Positions 11,176 to 23,094 are shown, numbered from the stretch's first letter. The stretch is DNA of 64,000 bases from Tragulus kanchil (GCA_022376925.1 JAIOJX010000025.1:95445608-95509607), one strand, 5' to 3'. The notes: generated by a model from the sequence alone, not told the origin. Made by a program: numbers and translations.

Positions 11176-11282
11176 AATGATCTCTCCTGGTGGTCAACTG
11201 GTTGGGAATCTCTGATTTCATTGTAGGGGGTGTAGTTTCTATCCTTGGTCTGAGAACAGGGTTTCCACAAGCTGTGTAGTGA
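11176..11282 (+). mobile_element. CHR-2 SINE, old and diverged
   Basis: Recognisable from tctcctggtggtcaactgg, a B-box-like tttctatccttggtctgag and a degraded end. It lies within the L1 remnant. Confidence 0.6.
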
Positions 11283-13306
11283 GGCAATAAATTGATAAAT
11301 AAATCAAAGGGTATATATGACAAAATCAGAGTTAGCATCATACTTAATAGTGAAAAGCTGAAAGCATTTTGTCTAAGAACAGGAGCAAGAATTCCTACTC
11401 TAACTACTTTTATTCAGTCCAGGATTCATAGTTTTAGCCACAGCAAAGAGACAAAAATAAAAGTAAAAAATGAGATTTGTGAAGGAAGTAAAACTGTCAC
11501 TGTTTGTAGATGACATGATAATATACAGAGAAAACTCTAATGATTTTATCAACAAATTATCATCAATAAATTCAGTGAAGCTGAAGTATATACAGTTAAT
11601 ATACAGAAATCCATTATTTTTCTCTGTACAAACAACAAAATGAGAAACTAAGGAATAAAACATTTAGGATTGTACCAAAATTAATACCCAGGAATAAATT
11701 TAACTACTGAGGGAATGAGTTATATAGTGAAAATTAAAAGACACTGATGAAGGAAATTGAAGGTGTTACAAATAAATGAAAGGATATGCCATGCTCTTAG
11801 GTTGGGATGAATTAATCATTTTAAAAGAGCTCTTTCCTCAGAGAAACGTTCAGATTTAGGGCAATCCCTAACAAAATATCCAGGATATTTTTCACAGAAC
11901 TAGAACAAATTATTCTAAAACACAGAACCATAAAATATCCATATTGCCAAAGCAATTCTGAGAAGAAAAAAAAAAAGAGGACCAAAGTTAAAGATAGTGT
12001 GCTCCATAATTATAAAGCTACAATAATCATAAAAACAGACACAGAGATCAGTGGAGAAGAGAACCCAAGAAAGAATGAATACACTTAGGGTGAACGTATC
12101 TATTACAAAGGAGGCAAGAATACACCCCAGAGGAAAGAATATACAATGGAGAAAAGACAGTCTCTTTAATAAACTGTACTGGGAAAACTGGAAAACTACA
12201 TGTAAAATAATGAAATTAGAGCATTTCCTCATGCCATACACAAATATAAATTCAAAATGGAGTAAGGACCTAAATGCTACACACCAAACCATAAAATTCC
12301 TAGAAGAGAATATAGGCAGAACACTCTGACATAAATCATAGCAATTTTTTAATCTGGTCTCTAAGGCAAAATAAATAAAAACAAAAATAAACAAATGGGA
12401 CCTAAACAAAATTAAGAACTTTTGCACAGCAGTGAAAACCATCAACCAAAAAGAAATTCATAGTGCAAAGTAGAACATATTTAAAATGATATGATAAAAG
12501 ATTAGTATCCAAAATACATAAACAGATCATACAACTCAATGTCTCACACACACACAAAAGAACAAACAACACAATCAATAATGGTCAGAAGATATGAATA
12601 GACATCTTTCTAATGAAGACATACAAATGGTTAAAAGGCTCATGAGAAGATGCTCAACATTACTAAGTATTAGAGAACATCACTGATTATTATTAGAGAA
12701 ATTCAATTCAAAGCAACAACATCAACGTCACACTTGTCAAAATAATCATCCTCAAAATGTCTACAAATAACAAGTTTTGGAGAGGATGTAGAGAAAAGAG
12801 AAGTCCTTGTAATCTGTTGGTAGAACTGAAAATTGTTGCACTATGAAAAACAGTATGGAAGTGCCTCCAAAAGCTAAAAATAGGACTACCATATGAACCG
12901 TCAATAACTCTCTTGCATACATATTAAGGAAAAAATGAAAACATTAATTCAAAAAGATGCATAAACCTCAATGTTCATAGAAACACTATTGAATATGGCC
13001 AAGATATAAAAGCAATCCAGATGCCTGTGAACTAGTGCCCAAGTGCACAAAGGAGATCTGGTATATATGTAGAGAGACTATTACACAGCTGTAGAAAGAG
13101 TGAAATTCTGCCTTTAGCAGCAACATGGATGGGCCTCAAGAATCTCATTCTGAATGAAGTCGGAGAAAGACAAAAACAGTGTTGTATCATTTATATGTGA
13201 AATCTAAAAATTATACAGCATATACGCAAAATCAAACAGACTCACAGATATATAAAGAAAATAATGGTGACTGGTTGGGACAGGTAAGCGGGAAAGGGTA
13301 AAACAA

Positions 13307-13341
13307 ACATACATACATACATACATACATACATACATACA
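13307..13341. repeat. (ATAC)n microsatellite
   Basis: About eight perfect ATAC units within the L1 3-prime region. Confidence 0.95.
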
Positions 13342-13893
13342 AGCTACTATGTGTAAAATATCATTAGATAAGCAACATAGATATATTGTATAGGACAGGG
13401 ACTTATAGCTACTATCTTACAATAAATTTTAATCAAGTATAATCTGTAAAAAAATACCGGGTCACTATATGAACATATGAAACTAATATCATAAACTAAT
13501 TTTTAAGAAACAAATAATACTTGGGTAGAGGAGCTCAGTACACATTTTGTCACACAAAAAAAATACAGATGATTAAAAGGAGTATGGAAGCATGCTCAGC
13601 ATCACTGTCATCAAGAAAAGGCAGATTAAAACCACAAAAAGATATCACCTTACAGTTGTCAGAATGGTTACAATCAAAATGACAACATTTAAGAAGTGTT
13701 GCCAAGGATGTGGAAAAAGGAGAAGTCAGCTGTGCTGTTGCGAAGAACATAAATCAGTGCAGCCGCTAATTAAACTATTACAGAGGGTTTTGAAAACATA
13801 AAAAAATAAAAACATATGATTTAGCAATTCCAGTTTTGGATATTTATCCAAAGAAACTAGACAAAGCAAAAAACTAATTTGAAGAGATATATG

Positions 13894-14168
13894 GGGACTT
13901 CCCTGGTGGTCCAGTGACTAAGACTCTGCACTCCCAACACGGGGCCCAGGTTCAATGCCTGGTCAGGGAACTCGATCCCATATGCTGCAACGAAGACCTG
14001 GAGCAACCAAATAAGGTTGGGAGGGGTGGGAAGGGGGGGATATACATACGACCAATCTGGGAACATGCATGTCTGTAAACAACAAAACTCTGTAAAAGTT
14101 AAAAGTAAAATAAAGGTTTAAGAAAAAATAAAGAAAAATAAATAAATAAAATTAATAAAAAATAAAAT
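13894..14168 (+). mobile_element. Chimeric retrocopy: CHR-2 SINE fused to an L1 3-prime UTR end
   Basis: The 5-prime part (13894-14012) is a complete CHR-2 SINE, from ggacttccctggtggtccag to gcaaccaaataa. It runs without an A-tail into a G-rich tract (gggaggggtgggaagggggg). A block at 14039-14078 then aligns with the reverse complement of the 3-prime UTR of the L1 at 45461-46000, with 32 of 40 positions identical by eye. The end is A-rich. One 9-bp TSD, agatatatg (13885-13893 and 14169-14177), encloses the whole thing, so both parts inserted in one event. Template switching during L1 reverse transcription is the likely origin. Confidence 0.75.
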
Positions 14169-14281
14169 AGATATATGCACACCCCTATGTTCATTCCAAC
14201 ATAACTTACAATAGCCAACATATGGTTGAAACCTAAATGTCCATAATAGATAAATGGATAAAAAGTGATTTTATATGTACG

Positions 14282-14292
14282 TGTATGTGTAA

Positions 14293-14348
<56 letters not shown>

Positions 14349-14480
14349 TATGTACATGAAAAAATACACATAAGACACTTAACATACACATACCTATATA
14401 TATACATATAGATACATGCATAAATATATACACATATACATACACATAGATACATAAATATGTATAGATATATTTATGCA
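14282..14480. repeat. (TG)n(TA)n(CA)n compound microsatellite
   Basis: A (TA) core of about 34 bases near 14303-14336 is flanked by TG and CA runs, then by degenerate ATACAT repeats to about 14480. It lies inside an L1 remnant. Confidence 0.95.
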
Positions 14481-14894
14481 TAATTATAAATACTACTCAG
14501 TCATAAAAGGATGAAATATTGTCACTTTTGATGACATGGATGGAGTCTGATGACATAACAGAGGATGATGCTAAGTGACGTGATATGAAAAAGCCTAAAT
14601 AGTACATGATCTCACTTATATGTGTAACCTAAAAACAAAACAAACAACAAATCCAGTCTTACAGACACAGTGAGCTAATTCGTGGTTGCAATACGGGAGG
14701 TGAGTGGGTGTTGGACAAGATAGTTGAGGGGCATAAGAGTACCAAGTTCTAGTTATAAAATAAAAATTGAAAACAATTTAACATACAGAATAAAGAATAT
14801 GATTCCTGATATTGAAATATCTGTGGATGGGGACAGATGGTTACTAGATTCATCATGGTGATCATATACATATGTATATGTATCTGTATATAAC

Positions 14895-15038
14895 AAGTTG
14901 TGTGATAAGTTGTTTCAATCGTGTCCAATGCTTTGCAACTTTATGGACCATTGACCACCAGGGTCCTCTGTCCATGGGGTTCTCCAGGCAAGAATACTGG
15001 AGTGGGTTGCCATGTCTTCTTCCAGGGGACCTTCCCAA
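14895..15038 (-). mobile_element. Bov-tA/Bov-A SINE fragment
   Basis: Reverse-complement Bov-A body: tcctctgtccatggggttct and caggcaagaatactggagtg. The tRNA-like head is missing, so this is a 5-prime-truncated Bov-tA or a Bov-A monomer. Confidence 0.8.
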
Positions 15039-15260
15039 ATATTGAATGCTTATGCTGTACATTTAAAACTAACATAATACTGTATGTCAACTATTCTTCA
15101 ATTTAAAAAAGAAAGAAAAAGAATGCATGCCCTGGCAGAATTTCACTTGAGCCATTTCTTAGGGGTGTGTTTCTAATGAACAGCTTTAAAGAATGAGGTA
15201 TTGTCTCTCCCTCAGACAAAAAAGGAAGCTTGCTAACCTCTCATTTTAAAAGCCATGTTG

Positions 15261-15576
15261 GGGCTTCCCTGGTGGCCCAGTGGGTAAAGATACCACCTTG
15301 CAGTGCAAGGCTCCAGTTCGATCCCTGGCCTGGGAAGATCCCACGTGCTGTGAAGCGGCTAGACCGATTTGTCCAACTACCAAGCCGGCGCTCTGGAGCG
15401 CATGCGCCCAGAGCCAGTGCTCTGCGACAACAGAGGCCACTGCGATGGGAGGCCCACACGGGCCAAAGAACAAAGATGGATGAAAATAGAGAAATGAAAG
15501 ACCAAGAGAAGTGGCCCACCCGCCCCTCTCCCTCCCCAACCCGACCACCCCCCGGCTCATCAAGATAAAATAAAAT
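15261..15576 (+). mobile_element. CHR-like SINE with C-rich extension and 13-bp TSD
   Basis: Complete head, body and C-rich extension with an (AAAAT)n tail. It is flanked by a perfect 13-bp direct repeat, aaaagccatgttg (15248-15260 and 15577-15589). The perfect TSD points to a fairly recent insertion. Confidence 0.95.
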
Positions 15577-15819
15577 AAAAGCCATGTTGACGTTTGGCAG
15601 TAAACAACAAATCTCCATAGAAGAATTAAAAATAAAATTTTAAAGTCTTTGGATCTTAAAACCCAGCGTTCCTCTGTGTAACACAACTGAGCACATGCAA
15701 GGCATGCAGTTGGATCCCTCTGGGTCAGGCCAGTGGAAACTAGCAAGGAAAGAGAGTCAATATTGTGCTCATGCTTGTTGTACTGTAAGTAATAAAAATA
15801 TTTTGTCTATAAAAAAAGA

Positions 15820-16110
15820 AAAACCCTCAATTAAAGAAACTCAACAACTAAGGGAGCTAGAAAAAGAACTAAGCCCAATGTTGGCAGAATGAAATAAATA
15901 ATAAGGATTAGAGAAGTTATAAAAGAAATAGAAGGACCTACACTATAGTACAGGGAACTCTAGTCAACACTCTGTAAGGACCTATGGGGGAAAAGAATCT
16001 AAAAAACAGTGGATATATATATATATATACATGTATAATAGATTCACTTTACTGTACATATAAAACTAGTAACATTATAAATTAACTATACTTCAATAAA
16101 AATAAAGCAA
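15820..16110 (+). mobile_element. L1 LINE 3-prime end
   Basis: Blocks gtacagggaactctagtcaa, actctgtaaggacctatggg and the terminal aactatacttcaataaaaat are typical of the 3-prime end of older artiodactyl L1s. A short (TA)n lies at 16014-16029. Confidence 0.75.
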
Positions 16111-18750
16111 TCAAGATTATGAAAATACTAGAAAGAAAAATATTGAGGAGTTTGTTTTGAAAAAGACAAACAAAATTGACACTGTTAACTAATATAACTA
16201 AGAAGCGAATATATAGAAAAAGAATATATATACATATATATATAGGTATTACTAATGATGCCACAAAAATACAAAAGAAAATCAGAGATTACAATTAATA
16301 ATCATATGCAAACAACTTGGATTACCTAGGAAAAAGCAAACTCCTAGAAATATACATACTACAAAGATTAAGTAGTTAAGAAATAAAAAATAAACTGACA
16401 AAGAACAAGTAAAGAAAAGGAAACAGTATTGAAAAACCTCTCAATAAATAAAATTCAAATGCTTTTACCAGTGAATTATACCAACTGTTTAAAGAGAAAT
16501 TAAAGCCTAGACTTCTCAAATACTTCCAAAAAGAGGAGCAAACACTTTCAAACCACCTTATGAGGCATTCATTACCCCAATATCAAAATCAGACAAGAGC
16601 ACTATGAGAAAAGTACAGATCAATATCCCTGCAAATCATAGATGACACACACTCAAAATACTGGCAAACCAGATTCAACAGCACATTCAAGAGATCATTC
16701 ACCATGATCAAGTGGGATTGATTTATGCCTGGATGGCATAATGTATGGCTCAGTGTATATAAATCAATAAATGTGATATATTACATTAAGAATAAAGGGA
16801 GAGCATGATCATATTAATAAATACAGAAAATTTTGGCAAAATTTGACATCTTCAAACTTTCTTTCATGATAAAGACTCAAAGATACAAAGGAATATACCT
16901 CAACACATTAAAAGTCATGACAAGCCCAAAGTTAACCACATACTCCATTATGAATCCACAAAACGTTTCCTCTGAGGTTTGGGCAAAGACAAGATTACCT
17001 ATTCTTGCCTCTTTTTTGCAACCTAGTACTAGAATTCCTAACTAGAATAAGAAACAAAAGTCAAATAAATCCAAATCATAAAATTACCGTTAAATTTTCT
17101 CTATTTGCTGGTGACATGTTTCTGTATCTAACAAAACCCTAAACTTATCACCTCTGAAATGCTGTTCAACCTAATGAATAGGGTAAGCTGCAGGATACAA
17201 AAATCAAAATCCAAAAATCGTTTGTAGTTTTATAACCCACAGAAATAATCAGTAAAGTTTAAAAAGGTCCCATTTACATAGCATCAGAAAGAATAAAATA
17301 ATTTGTAATATAGTTAATCAAGAATGTGAAAGATTGAACCTAAGACTTGGTATCATAACAGTTTTGAAAGAAAATGTAAGAAATTCATCCACATTGGTTT
17401 TGATGGTTGGTTGTCTGGATGTCAGACTCAAAGCATGAAAACAAAAGCCAAAATTAACAACCAAAAATAAATCAAACTTAAGCTTCTATACAACAAAATA
17501 ATCAACAAAATGAAAAGTCAACCTATCAAATGGGAAAAACTGCAAACATATATTCAATAAGGGGCACACAATCAAAATACATTTTTGAAAAACTCGTAAC
17601 ATGCCTCAAGAAACCAATCAATCCAATATATGGATAGGTAAAGGAAATAGATTTTCCCCAAAATGACATACAGGTGGTCAAAGGGGGCATGAAAATGTGA
17701 TCAACATAATTAATTATCAGTATGATACACATCAAAACCAAAATCAGATATTATCTAATGCCTCTTAGACTGGCTATCATCAAAAACAAGATATTTTCAA
17801 CTTATTGACTTATTGAGGATGTAGAAAGAACTGTTAGTGGGGATATTGATTTTTGCAGCCACTATGGAAAACAATACTCAAAAACATAAAAATAGATCCA
17901 TTACATGATGCAGCAATTCCACTTTGAGTATTTATCCAAAGATAATAAAAGCACTAATTTGAAAAGATAAATGCACCCCTCTACTGCAGCATTACCCACA
18001 AGAACCATGGTATGGAATCAATCTAAGTTTTTGTCAACAATGAATGGATAAGATATGATATTTGCAACTATCATTTGACTATAAATACACACAGTGAATA
18101 TTATTTGGCCATTAGAAAGAAGAAAATCCTACAATTGTCAGCACTGAGAAAACTATGCTATGTCAAAAAGAGAAAGACAAATACTATGTGATATCATTTA
18201 TACGTAAAATTTTAAAAAGTCAAGTTCATAAAAAACAAGTAGAATGTGGGTGACCAGGGGTTGAGGTATGAGGAATAGGAGAGATGTTGTTTAAGGATAC
18301 AAGCTTTTAACTAATAGTAAATAATTCTTAAAGATCTGATCCACAGTATAGTGAATATAAACAATGGTGTTATAGTCAAACTTGTTGAGAGACTAGATCT
18401 TAATCTTTCTAACCACAATAAATAACTACATGATACAGCGGTGATAACTACTGCTACAATGACATCATAGTATATTTAAATGAAGAAAATCACCATGCTG
18501 TACACCTGAAATATATTACACTTTACATATAAGAAAAAAGAGACACAATAGTCATCATGAATATCAACAAAAAATCCAGTCAGCAAATGGGTAGAAGACT
18601 TAAACAGACATTTCTCCAAAGATGACAAACAGATGGCTAAGAGGCACATGAAAAGATGTTCAACATGGCTCATCATTAGAGAAATGCAAATCAAAACCCA
18701 AAGACATATCACCTCACACTAGCCAGAGTAGCTAACATCAAAAAATACAC
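16111..18750 (+). mobile_element. Degenerate L1 LINE, ORF2 to 3-prime region
   Basis: AT-rich sequence in L1 ORF2 order: attataccaactgtttaaag, caatatccctgcaaatcata, aagatcattcaccatgatca-like RT blocks, then the ORF2 C-terminal region near 17780-18120 and a second 3-prime segment near 18540-18750. Stops are frequent. Apart from the short (TA) tract near 16230 I see nothing else in it. Confidence 0.7.
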
Positions 18751-18754
18751 AAAC

Positions 18755-19017
18755 GGGCTTCCCTGGTAGTCCAGTGCGTGAGGAGTCTGCCTTGCAGTAC
18801 AGGGGGCATCGGTTCCATCCCTGGCTCAGGAGGATCCCACATGCAGTGAAGCGGCTGGACCAGTGTGTCTGGCTGCAAGCCAGAGCTCTGGAGCACATAC
18901 AGAGCTGGTGCTCTGCAGCGAGAGAGGCTACTGCAATGGGAGGCCCACACAGGCCAAAGATTTAAATGAATGGAAATAAATCAATAAAAACACAATGAAA
19001 GAGGCCAAAGTTTAAAA
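18755..19017 (+). mobile_element. CHR-like SINE, long-body variant (unit IV copy A)
   Basis: Head gggcttccctggtagtccag. The body is shorter in the middle (gagcacatacagagctggtg) and the tail reads caataaaaacacaatgaaag. Flanks aatacacaaac and aattcacaaac look like its TSD with mismatches. The interrupted L1 reading continues on both sides. Confidence 0.88.
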
Positions 19018-19315
19018 AGAAATTCACAAACAGTAAATGCTAGAGAGGGTGTGTAGAGAAGGAAGTCCGCCTACACTATTGGTGGCAATGTAAATTGGTA
19101 CAGCCACAATGGAGAATAATATGGGGGTTCCTTAAAAAAGCTAAAAATAGAACTAACATATGACCCTGTAATCCCATTCCAGTGCATATATCTGGAGAAA
19201 AAAACATCCAAAAGGATACATCCCAATGTTCATTGCAGCACTGTTCACAATAGCCAAGACATGGAAGCAACCTCAATCTCCGCTGGCAGAGGAATGGATA
19301 AAGAAGATGTGGTGT

Positions 19316-19368
<53 letters not shown>

Positions 19369-19830
19369 GGAATATTACTCTGCCATTAAAAAGAATGAAA
19401 TAATGCTATTTCCAATAGTATGGGAGGACCTAGAGATTATTATACTGAGTGAAGTCAGACAGAAAAGGAGAAATATTGTATGACATTCCTTATATGTGCA
19501 ATCTCAGAAAAAATTGTACAAGTAAACTTATAAAACAAAAAAGAGACTCACAGTCTTAGAAAATTAACTTATGGTTGCCTGGAGGAAGGATGGGGAAGGG
19601 ATAGTTAGGAGTTTGGTTTGGACATGTATGCACTGCTTTATTTAAAATGGATGCCAACAAGCACCTACTGGTAGCACATGGAGCTCTGCTCAATGTCAGT
19701 GCAGCCTGGATGGGTGGGAGGGAATTTGGGAGAATGGATACATGTTTATATATCCTGGGTCCCTTCATTGTTCACCTGAAATTATTACAACATTGTTAAT
19801 CAACTATATCCCAAAAAAATAAAAAAAAAG
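19018..19830 (+). mobile_element. L1 LINE 3-prime segment (unit IV copy A)
   Basis: Continuation of the L1 split by the SINE at 18755: ttggtacagccacaatggag, agcactgttcacaatagcca, aatattactctgccattaaa, and the 3-prime UTR with cattgttaatcaactatatc. It contains a (CA)n tract at 19318-19364. Confidence 0.85.
19318..19364. repeat. (CA)n microsatellite (unit IV copy A)
   Basis: About 22 uninterrupted CA units replacing the tacatatata part of the L1. Confidence 0.97.
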
Positions 19831-19856
19831 CATATCTCTAATATCCAAAAATACAC

Positions 19857-20110
19857 CGGTAGTCCAGTGCGTGAGGAGTCTGCCTTGCAGTACAGGGGGC
19901 ATCGGTTCCATCCCTGGCTCAGGAGGATCCCACATGCAGTGAAGCGGCTGGACCAGTGTGTCTGGCTGCAAGCCAGAGCTCTGGAGCACATACAGAGCTG
20001 GTGCTCTGCAGCGAGAGAGGCTACTGCAATGGGAGGCCCACACAGGCCAAAGATTTAAATGAATGGAAATAAATCAATAAAAACACAATGAAAGAGGCCA
20101 AAGTTTAAAA
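19857..20110 (+). mobile_element. CHR-like SINE lacking its first bases (unit IV copy B)
   Basis: A duplicate of the SINE at 18755 that starts at ggtagtccag, because the junction deletion removed the first 10 bases. This is not a natural 5-prime truncation. Confidence 0.85.
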
Positions 20111-20408
20111 AGAAATTCACAAACAGTAAATGCTAGAGAGGGTGTGTAGAGAAGGAAGTCCGCCTACACTATTGGTGGCAATGTAAATTGGTACAGCCAC
20201 AATGGAGAATAATATGGGGGTTCCTTAAAAAAGCTAAAAATAGAACTAACATATGACCCTGTAATCCCATTCCAGTGCATATATCTGGAGAAAAAAACAT
20301 CCAAAAGGATACATCCCAATGTTCATTGCAGCACTGTTCACAATAGCCAAGACATGGAAGCAACCTCAATCTCCGCTGGCAGAGGAATGGATAAAGAAGA
20401 TGTGGTGT

Positions 20409-20461
<53 letters not shown>

Positions 20462-20945
20462 GGAATATTACTCTGCCATTAAAAAGAATGAAATAATGCT
20501 ATTTCCAATAGTATGGGAGGACCTAGAGATTATTATACTGAGTGAAGTCAGACAGAAAAGGAGAAATATTGTATGACATTCCTTATATGTGCAATCTCAG
20601 AAAAAATTGTACAAGTAAACTTATAAAACAAAAAAGAGACTCACAGTCTTAGAAAATTAACTTATGGTTGCCTGGAGGAAGGATGGGGAAGGGATAGTTA
20701 GGGAGTTTGGTTTGGACATGTATGCACTGCTTTATTTAAAATGGATGCCAACAAGCACCTACTGGGTAGCACATGGAGCTCTGCTCAATGTTGTGCGGCA
20801 GCCTGGATGGGTGGGAGGGGAATTTGGCGGAGAATGGATACATGTTTATATATCCTGGGTCCCTTCATTGTTCACCTGAAATTATTACAACATTGTTAAT
20901 CAACTATATCCCAATATAAAGTTAAAAAGTTTAAAATAAAAAAGC
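20111..20945 (+). mobile_element. L1 LINE 3-prime end (unit IV copy B)
   Basis: A duplicate of 19018-19830 with a fuller 3-prime UTR and the expected ending ccaatataaagttaaaaagt. It carries the (CA)n tract at 20411-20457. Confidence 0.85.
20411..20457. repeat. (CA)n microsatellite (unit IV copy B)
   Basis: Same length as the first copy. That is unusual for a hypermutable tract in a real old duplication, and fits a recent or artificial copy. Confidence 0.97.
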
Positions 20946-21261
20946 ATATCTCTAATATCCAACTTTCAACAATGAATACATCATCCAGAAAGAAAATTAG
21001 TAAAACAGTACCAAACTTGCACTGTACATTAGACCAGATGGCTTTAATTGACAAAGAACAAAGTATTCCATTCAATTACAGCAGAATACATACTTTTCTC
21101 ACTTGACTGTTGAACATTCTCTAGAACAGATCACATGATGGGTCACTGTACAAATCTCAGAGAATTTAAGAAGACTGGTATCATACTTAGTATTTTGGTT
21201 TTAGCTATTCAATTATACATATATATATGTATATATACACACATTCTTTTAGAAATGTTTT

Positions 21262-21456
21262 CCATTATAGTTTTATTATTTATTTAGCTGTGGCTTTCAG
21301 GACCTTTGAGCTTCATCACAGCATGCAGGATATTTAGTTGTAGCATGTGAACTTACGGTTACTGCATGTTCAATCTAGTCCCCACACTAGGGATCAAATA
21401 TGGGCCTCCTGTATTGGGCACAGAGTCTTAGCCACAGGGTCACCAGGGAAGCTCTT
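21262..21456 (-). mobile_element. CHR-2-type SINE, antisense
   Basis: Reads ttatttatttagctgtggct ... ccccacactagggatcaaat ... gtcaccagggaagctct, the reverse complement of a CHR-2 SINE with a (TTTA)-type tail. A short (TA)n lies just upstream at 21217-21238. Confidence 0.75.
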
Positions 21457-21499
21457 ATCATAGGATACTAAATATAAGCAGATAGCACGGCCGAGCAGT

Positions 21500-22045
21500 C
21501 TAAGAATTCTGAATATAGTTTCCTGTGCTGTACAGTTGGACCTTGTTGTTTGTCCATTCTATGTATAAAATCTAACATCTGCTAACCTCAACCCTCCCAC
21601 TCTATTCCTCCCCTAACCTAGACAGTTGTCTATGTCCATAATTCTGTTTCATAAATGGGTTGATTTTTGTCATACTTTATACTTTTTTTACACATTTTTT
21701 TGTCTCTAAGTCATCATTTATTTTTCATCCATCTTAATTATTTGGCCTGTGTGGGCCTCCCATTGCAGTGGCCTCTCTCATTGCAGAGCACCAGCTTTGA
21801 GCGCATGCACTCCAGAGAGCTGGCTCCTAATTGGACACACCGGTCCAGTCGCTCTGCGGCACGTGTGATCTTCCCCAGGCCAGGGATGGAACCGGTGCCT
21901 CTTGCACTGCCAGGCACACTCTCCACCCACTGGCCCACCAGGGAAGCCCCAATTTTTGTCATATTTTAGATTCCACATGATATGATAACATACCATATTT
22001 GTCTTCCTCTGATTTACTTATTTTTTTTCAACCACTATGGTCAGG
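21500..22045 (-). mobile_element. L1 LINE 3-prime segment, antisense
   Basis: tttcctgtgctgtacagttg, accttgttgtttgtccattc and tagattccacatgatatgat are the reverse complement of the L1 3-prime UTR/ORF2 end. A SINE at 21675-21951 splits it. Confidence 0.75.
21675..21951 (-). mobile_element. CHR-like SINE, long-body type, with 12-bp TSD
   Basis: Antisense copy running from the tail to ccaccagggaagcccc. It is flanked by atttttgtcata (21663-21674 and 21952-21963), which is also the expected L1 sequence at the target. Confidence 0.92.
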
Positions 22046-22330
22046 AACAGAGTAGAAATGAACAACAGGACAGAGTTTGGAAATTTTACAAGTATGTGGA
22101 AATTAAGCAACATAGTCCTAAAGAATTAATAGGCCAAAGAAAAAGATAAAGACTGAATCATAAACAAATATTTAACACAATCTGAGCAGACTATATTAAT
22201 ACTGAGGAGATTAGATCAGTCTCATAAATTTACCTCCCAACAAAAAAAATACCAGGATTATATGGCTTCACTGGTGAATTCTGCCAAAATTTTAAAGAAG
22301 ACTACTGATTATACTTCACTGGATAAATCT
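22046..22330 (+). mobile_element. Degenerate L1 ORF2 remnant (weak)
   Basis: Blocks like ggaaattaagcaacatagtc and aaaaaaataccaggattata ... ggcttcactggtgaattctg recall L1 ORF2. Low similarity. Confidence 0.45.
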
Positions 22331-22614
22331 TATGAAGCTATTTGTGGATGATACACTTTATAATTTATAAATACACTTGGGGAGACATACACAAGATTGT
22401 TTAAAGTAAGAGCTTTTAGTTCTGAATTATTGATGTCTTCTAAAGTATCACTTGAGTTGAGCTATATTTCAGAAACTTAACACACTGCATATATTAAGAT
22501 TCTTGTAAACATTTTTTTAAATACAAAGAAATTATAAAGATTATGTCTATTGTGTGAGTATAGAGTATCAAAGAAACTTGCAGAAAACTTGACTGATTAC
22601 AATCTCCACTTGAA

Positions 22615-22637
22615 GAGTTAGAGTTAGAGTTAGAGTA
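22615..22637. repeat. (GAGTTA)n short hexamer array
   Basis: Three and a half units of gagtta. It is unlike a telomere repeat (TTAGGG) and is a simple-sequence tract. Confidence 0.85.
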
Positions 22638-22639
22638 AG

Positions 22640-23090
22640 AGTTTAGCAAAGATGACCATGTTCATTTTCCAAAGCAAACTACAAGCAAAGGAAAATGAAT
22701 TAACAATTGAAGACTCCAGATTTACCATGATGGTTTACACACATTTTTCAGTGAATCACACCTAACTCTTACTAAAGATAAAATATATGAACTTCAAAGC
22801 AGAGGATTTTTGCAGAAAGCCACCTGAACCAGTGAATCTCAGGTGGAATGGGACAAATAATTATCACAGGACTGAAGGACACAAGACACGTGATCACTGC
22901 AATGGTATTCTCAGTGAAAATACCAAAGAAAATCATAATCTGAAACTATCATGAAAAAATGTTAGCTTTATATAAATTTCAATCCACATAAAGCTTGCAT
23001 GTTCTCAAACTTAAATTCTGTATTGAAATGGCCTTTCTTATCCTCATACTGAGCAAATCCTCCTAATTACATTTTCCTCAGAACTTTGAT
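22640..23090. other. Non-repetitive stretch, no gene recognised
   Basis: AT-rich sequence without a SINE head, L1 block or convincing open frame. Confidence 0.4.
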
Positions 23091-23094
23091 TTAT

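Larger units (their letters stand above)
10544..13540 (+). mobile_element. Old L1 LINE, ORF2 reverse-transcriptase part to 3-prime end, degenerate
   Basis: The order of conserved L1 blocks is retained: caacaaacaacagtccaggg and ttcactaataaattccatca (RT region), then cctcagcaagagtttag, gttgggatgaatt, atggataaatgg-like blocks, and finally catggatgggcctcaagaat with the 3-prime end near 13440-13540. Stops and indels are frequent throughout, so it codes for nothing. It is interrupted by a CHR-2 SINE at 11176 and an (ATAC)n tract at 13307. Confidence 0.8.
13550..15110 (+). mobile_element. L1 LINE 3-prime segment, interrupted
   Basis: L1 ORF2-end blocks (ttacagttgtcagaatggtt, aagaagtgttgccaaggatg) start near 13570. 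They resume after the chimera at 13894 (cacccctatgttcattcc) and end with the gctgtacatttaaaactaac 3-prime signature near 15050-15110. A CHR-2/L1 chimera, a (TA)n tract and a Bov-A fragment interrupt it. Confidence 0.75.
18741..20960. repeat. Tandem duplication IV (unit about 1093-1106 bp)
   Basis: 18741-19846 recurs at 19847-20960. The second copy begins with aaaaatacac followed by a 14-base deletion that removes the SINE start. The end of the first copy (about 19610-19830) has lost single bases compared with the second, for example ttaggag against ttagggag and actggtag against actgggtag. It also has a simplified L1 tail. The second copy agrees better with what is usual for L1, so the first carries the errors. 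Confidence 0.92.

Noticed and set aside
18741..20960. Real segmental duplication carrying an L1
   Set aside because: Error-like indels at the junction and the shared unit size with eleven other sites make an assembly origin more likely.
22615..22637. Possible interstitial telomere repeat
   Set aside because: The unit is GAGTTA, not TTAGGG, and there are only three to four copies.
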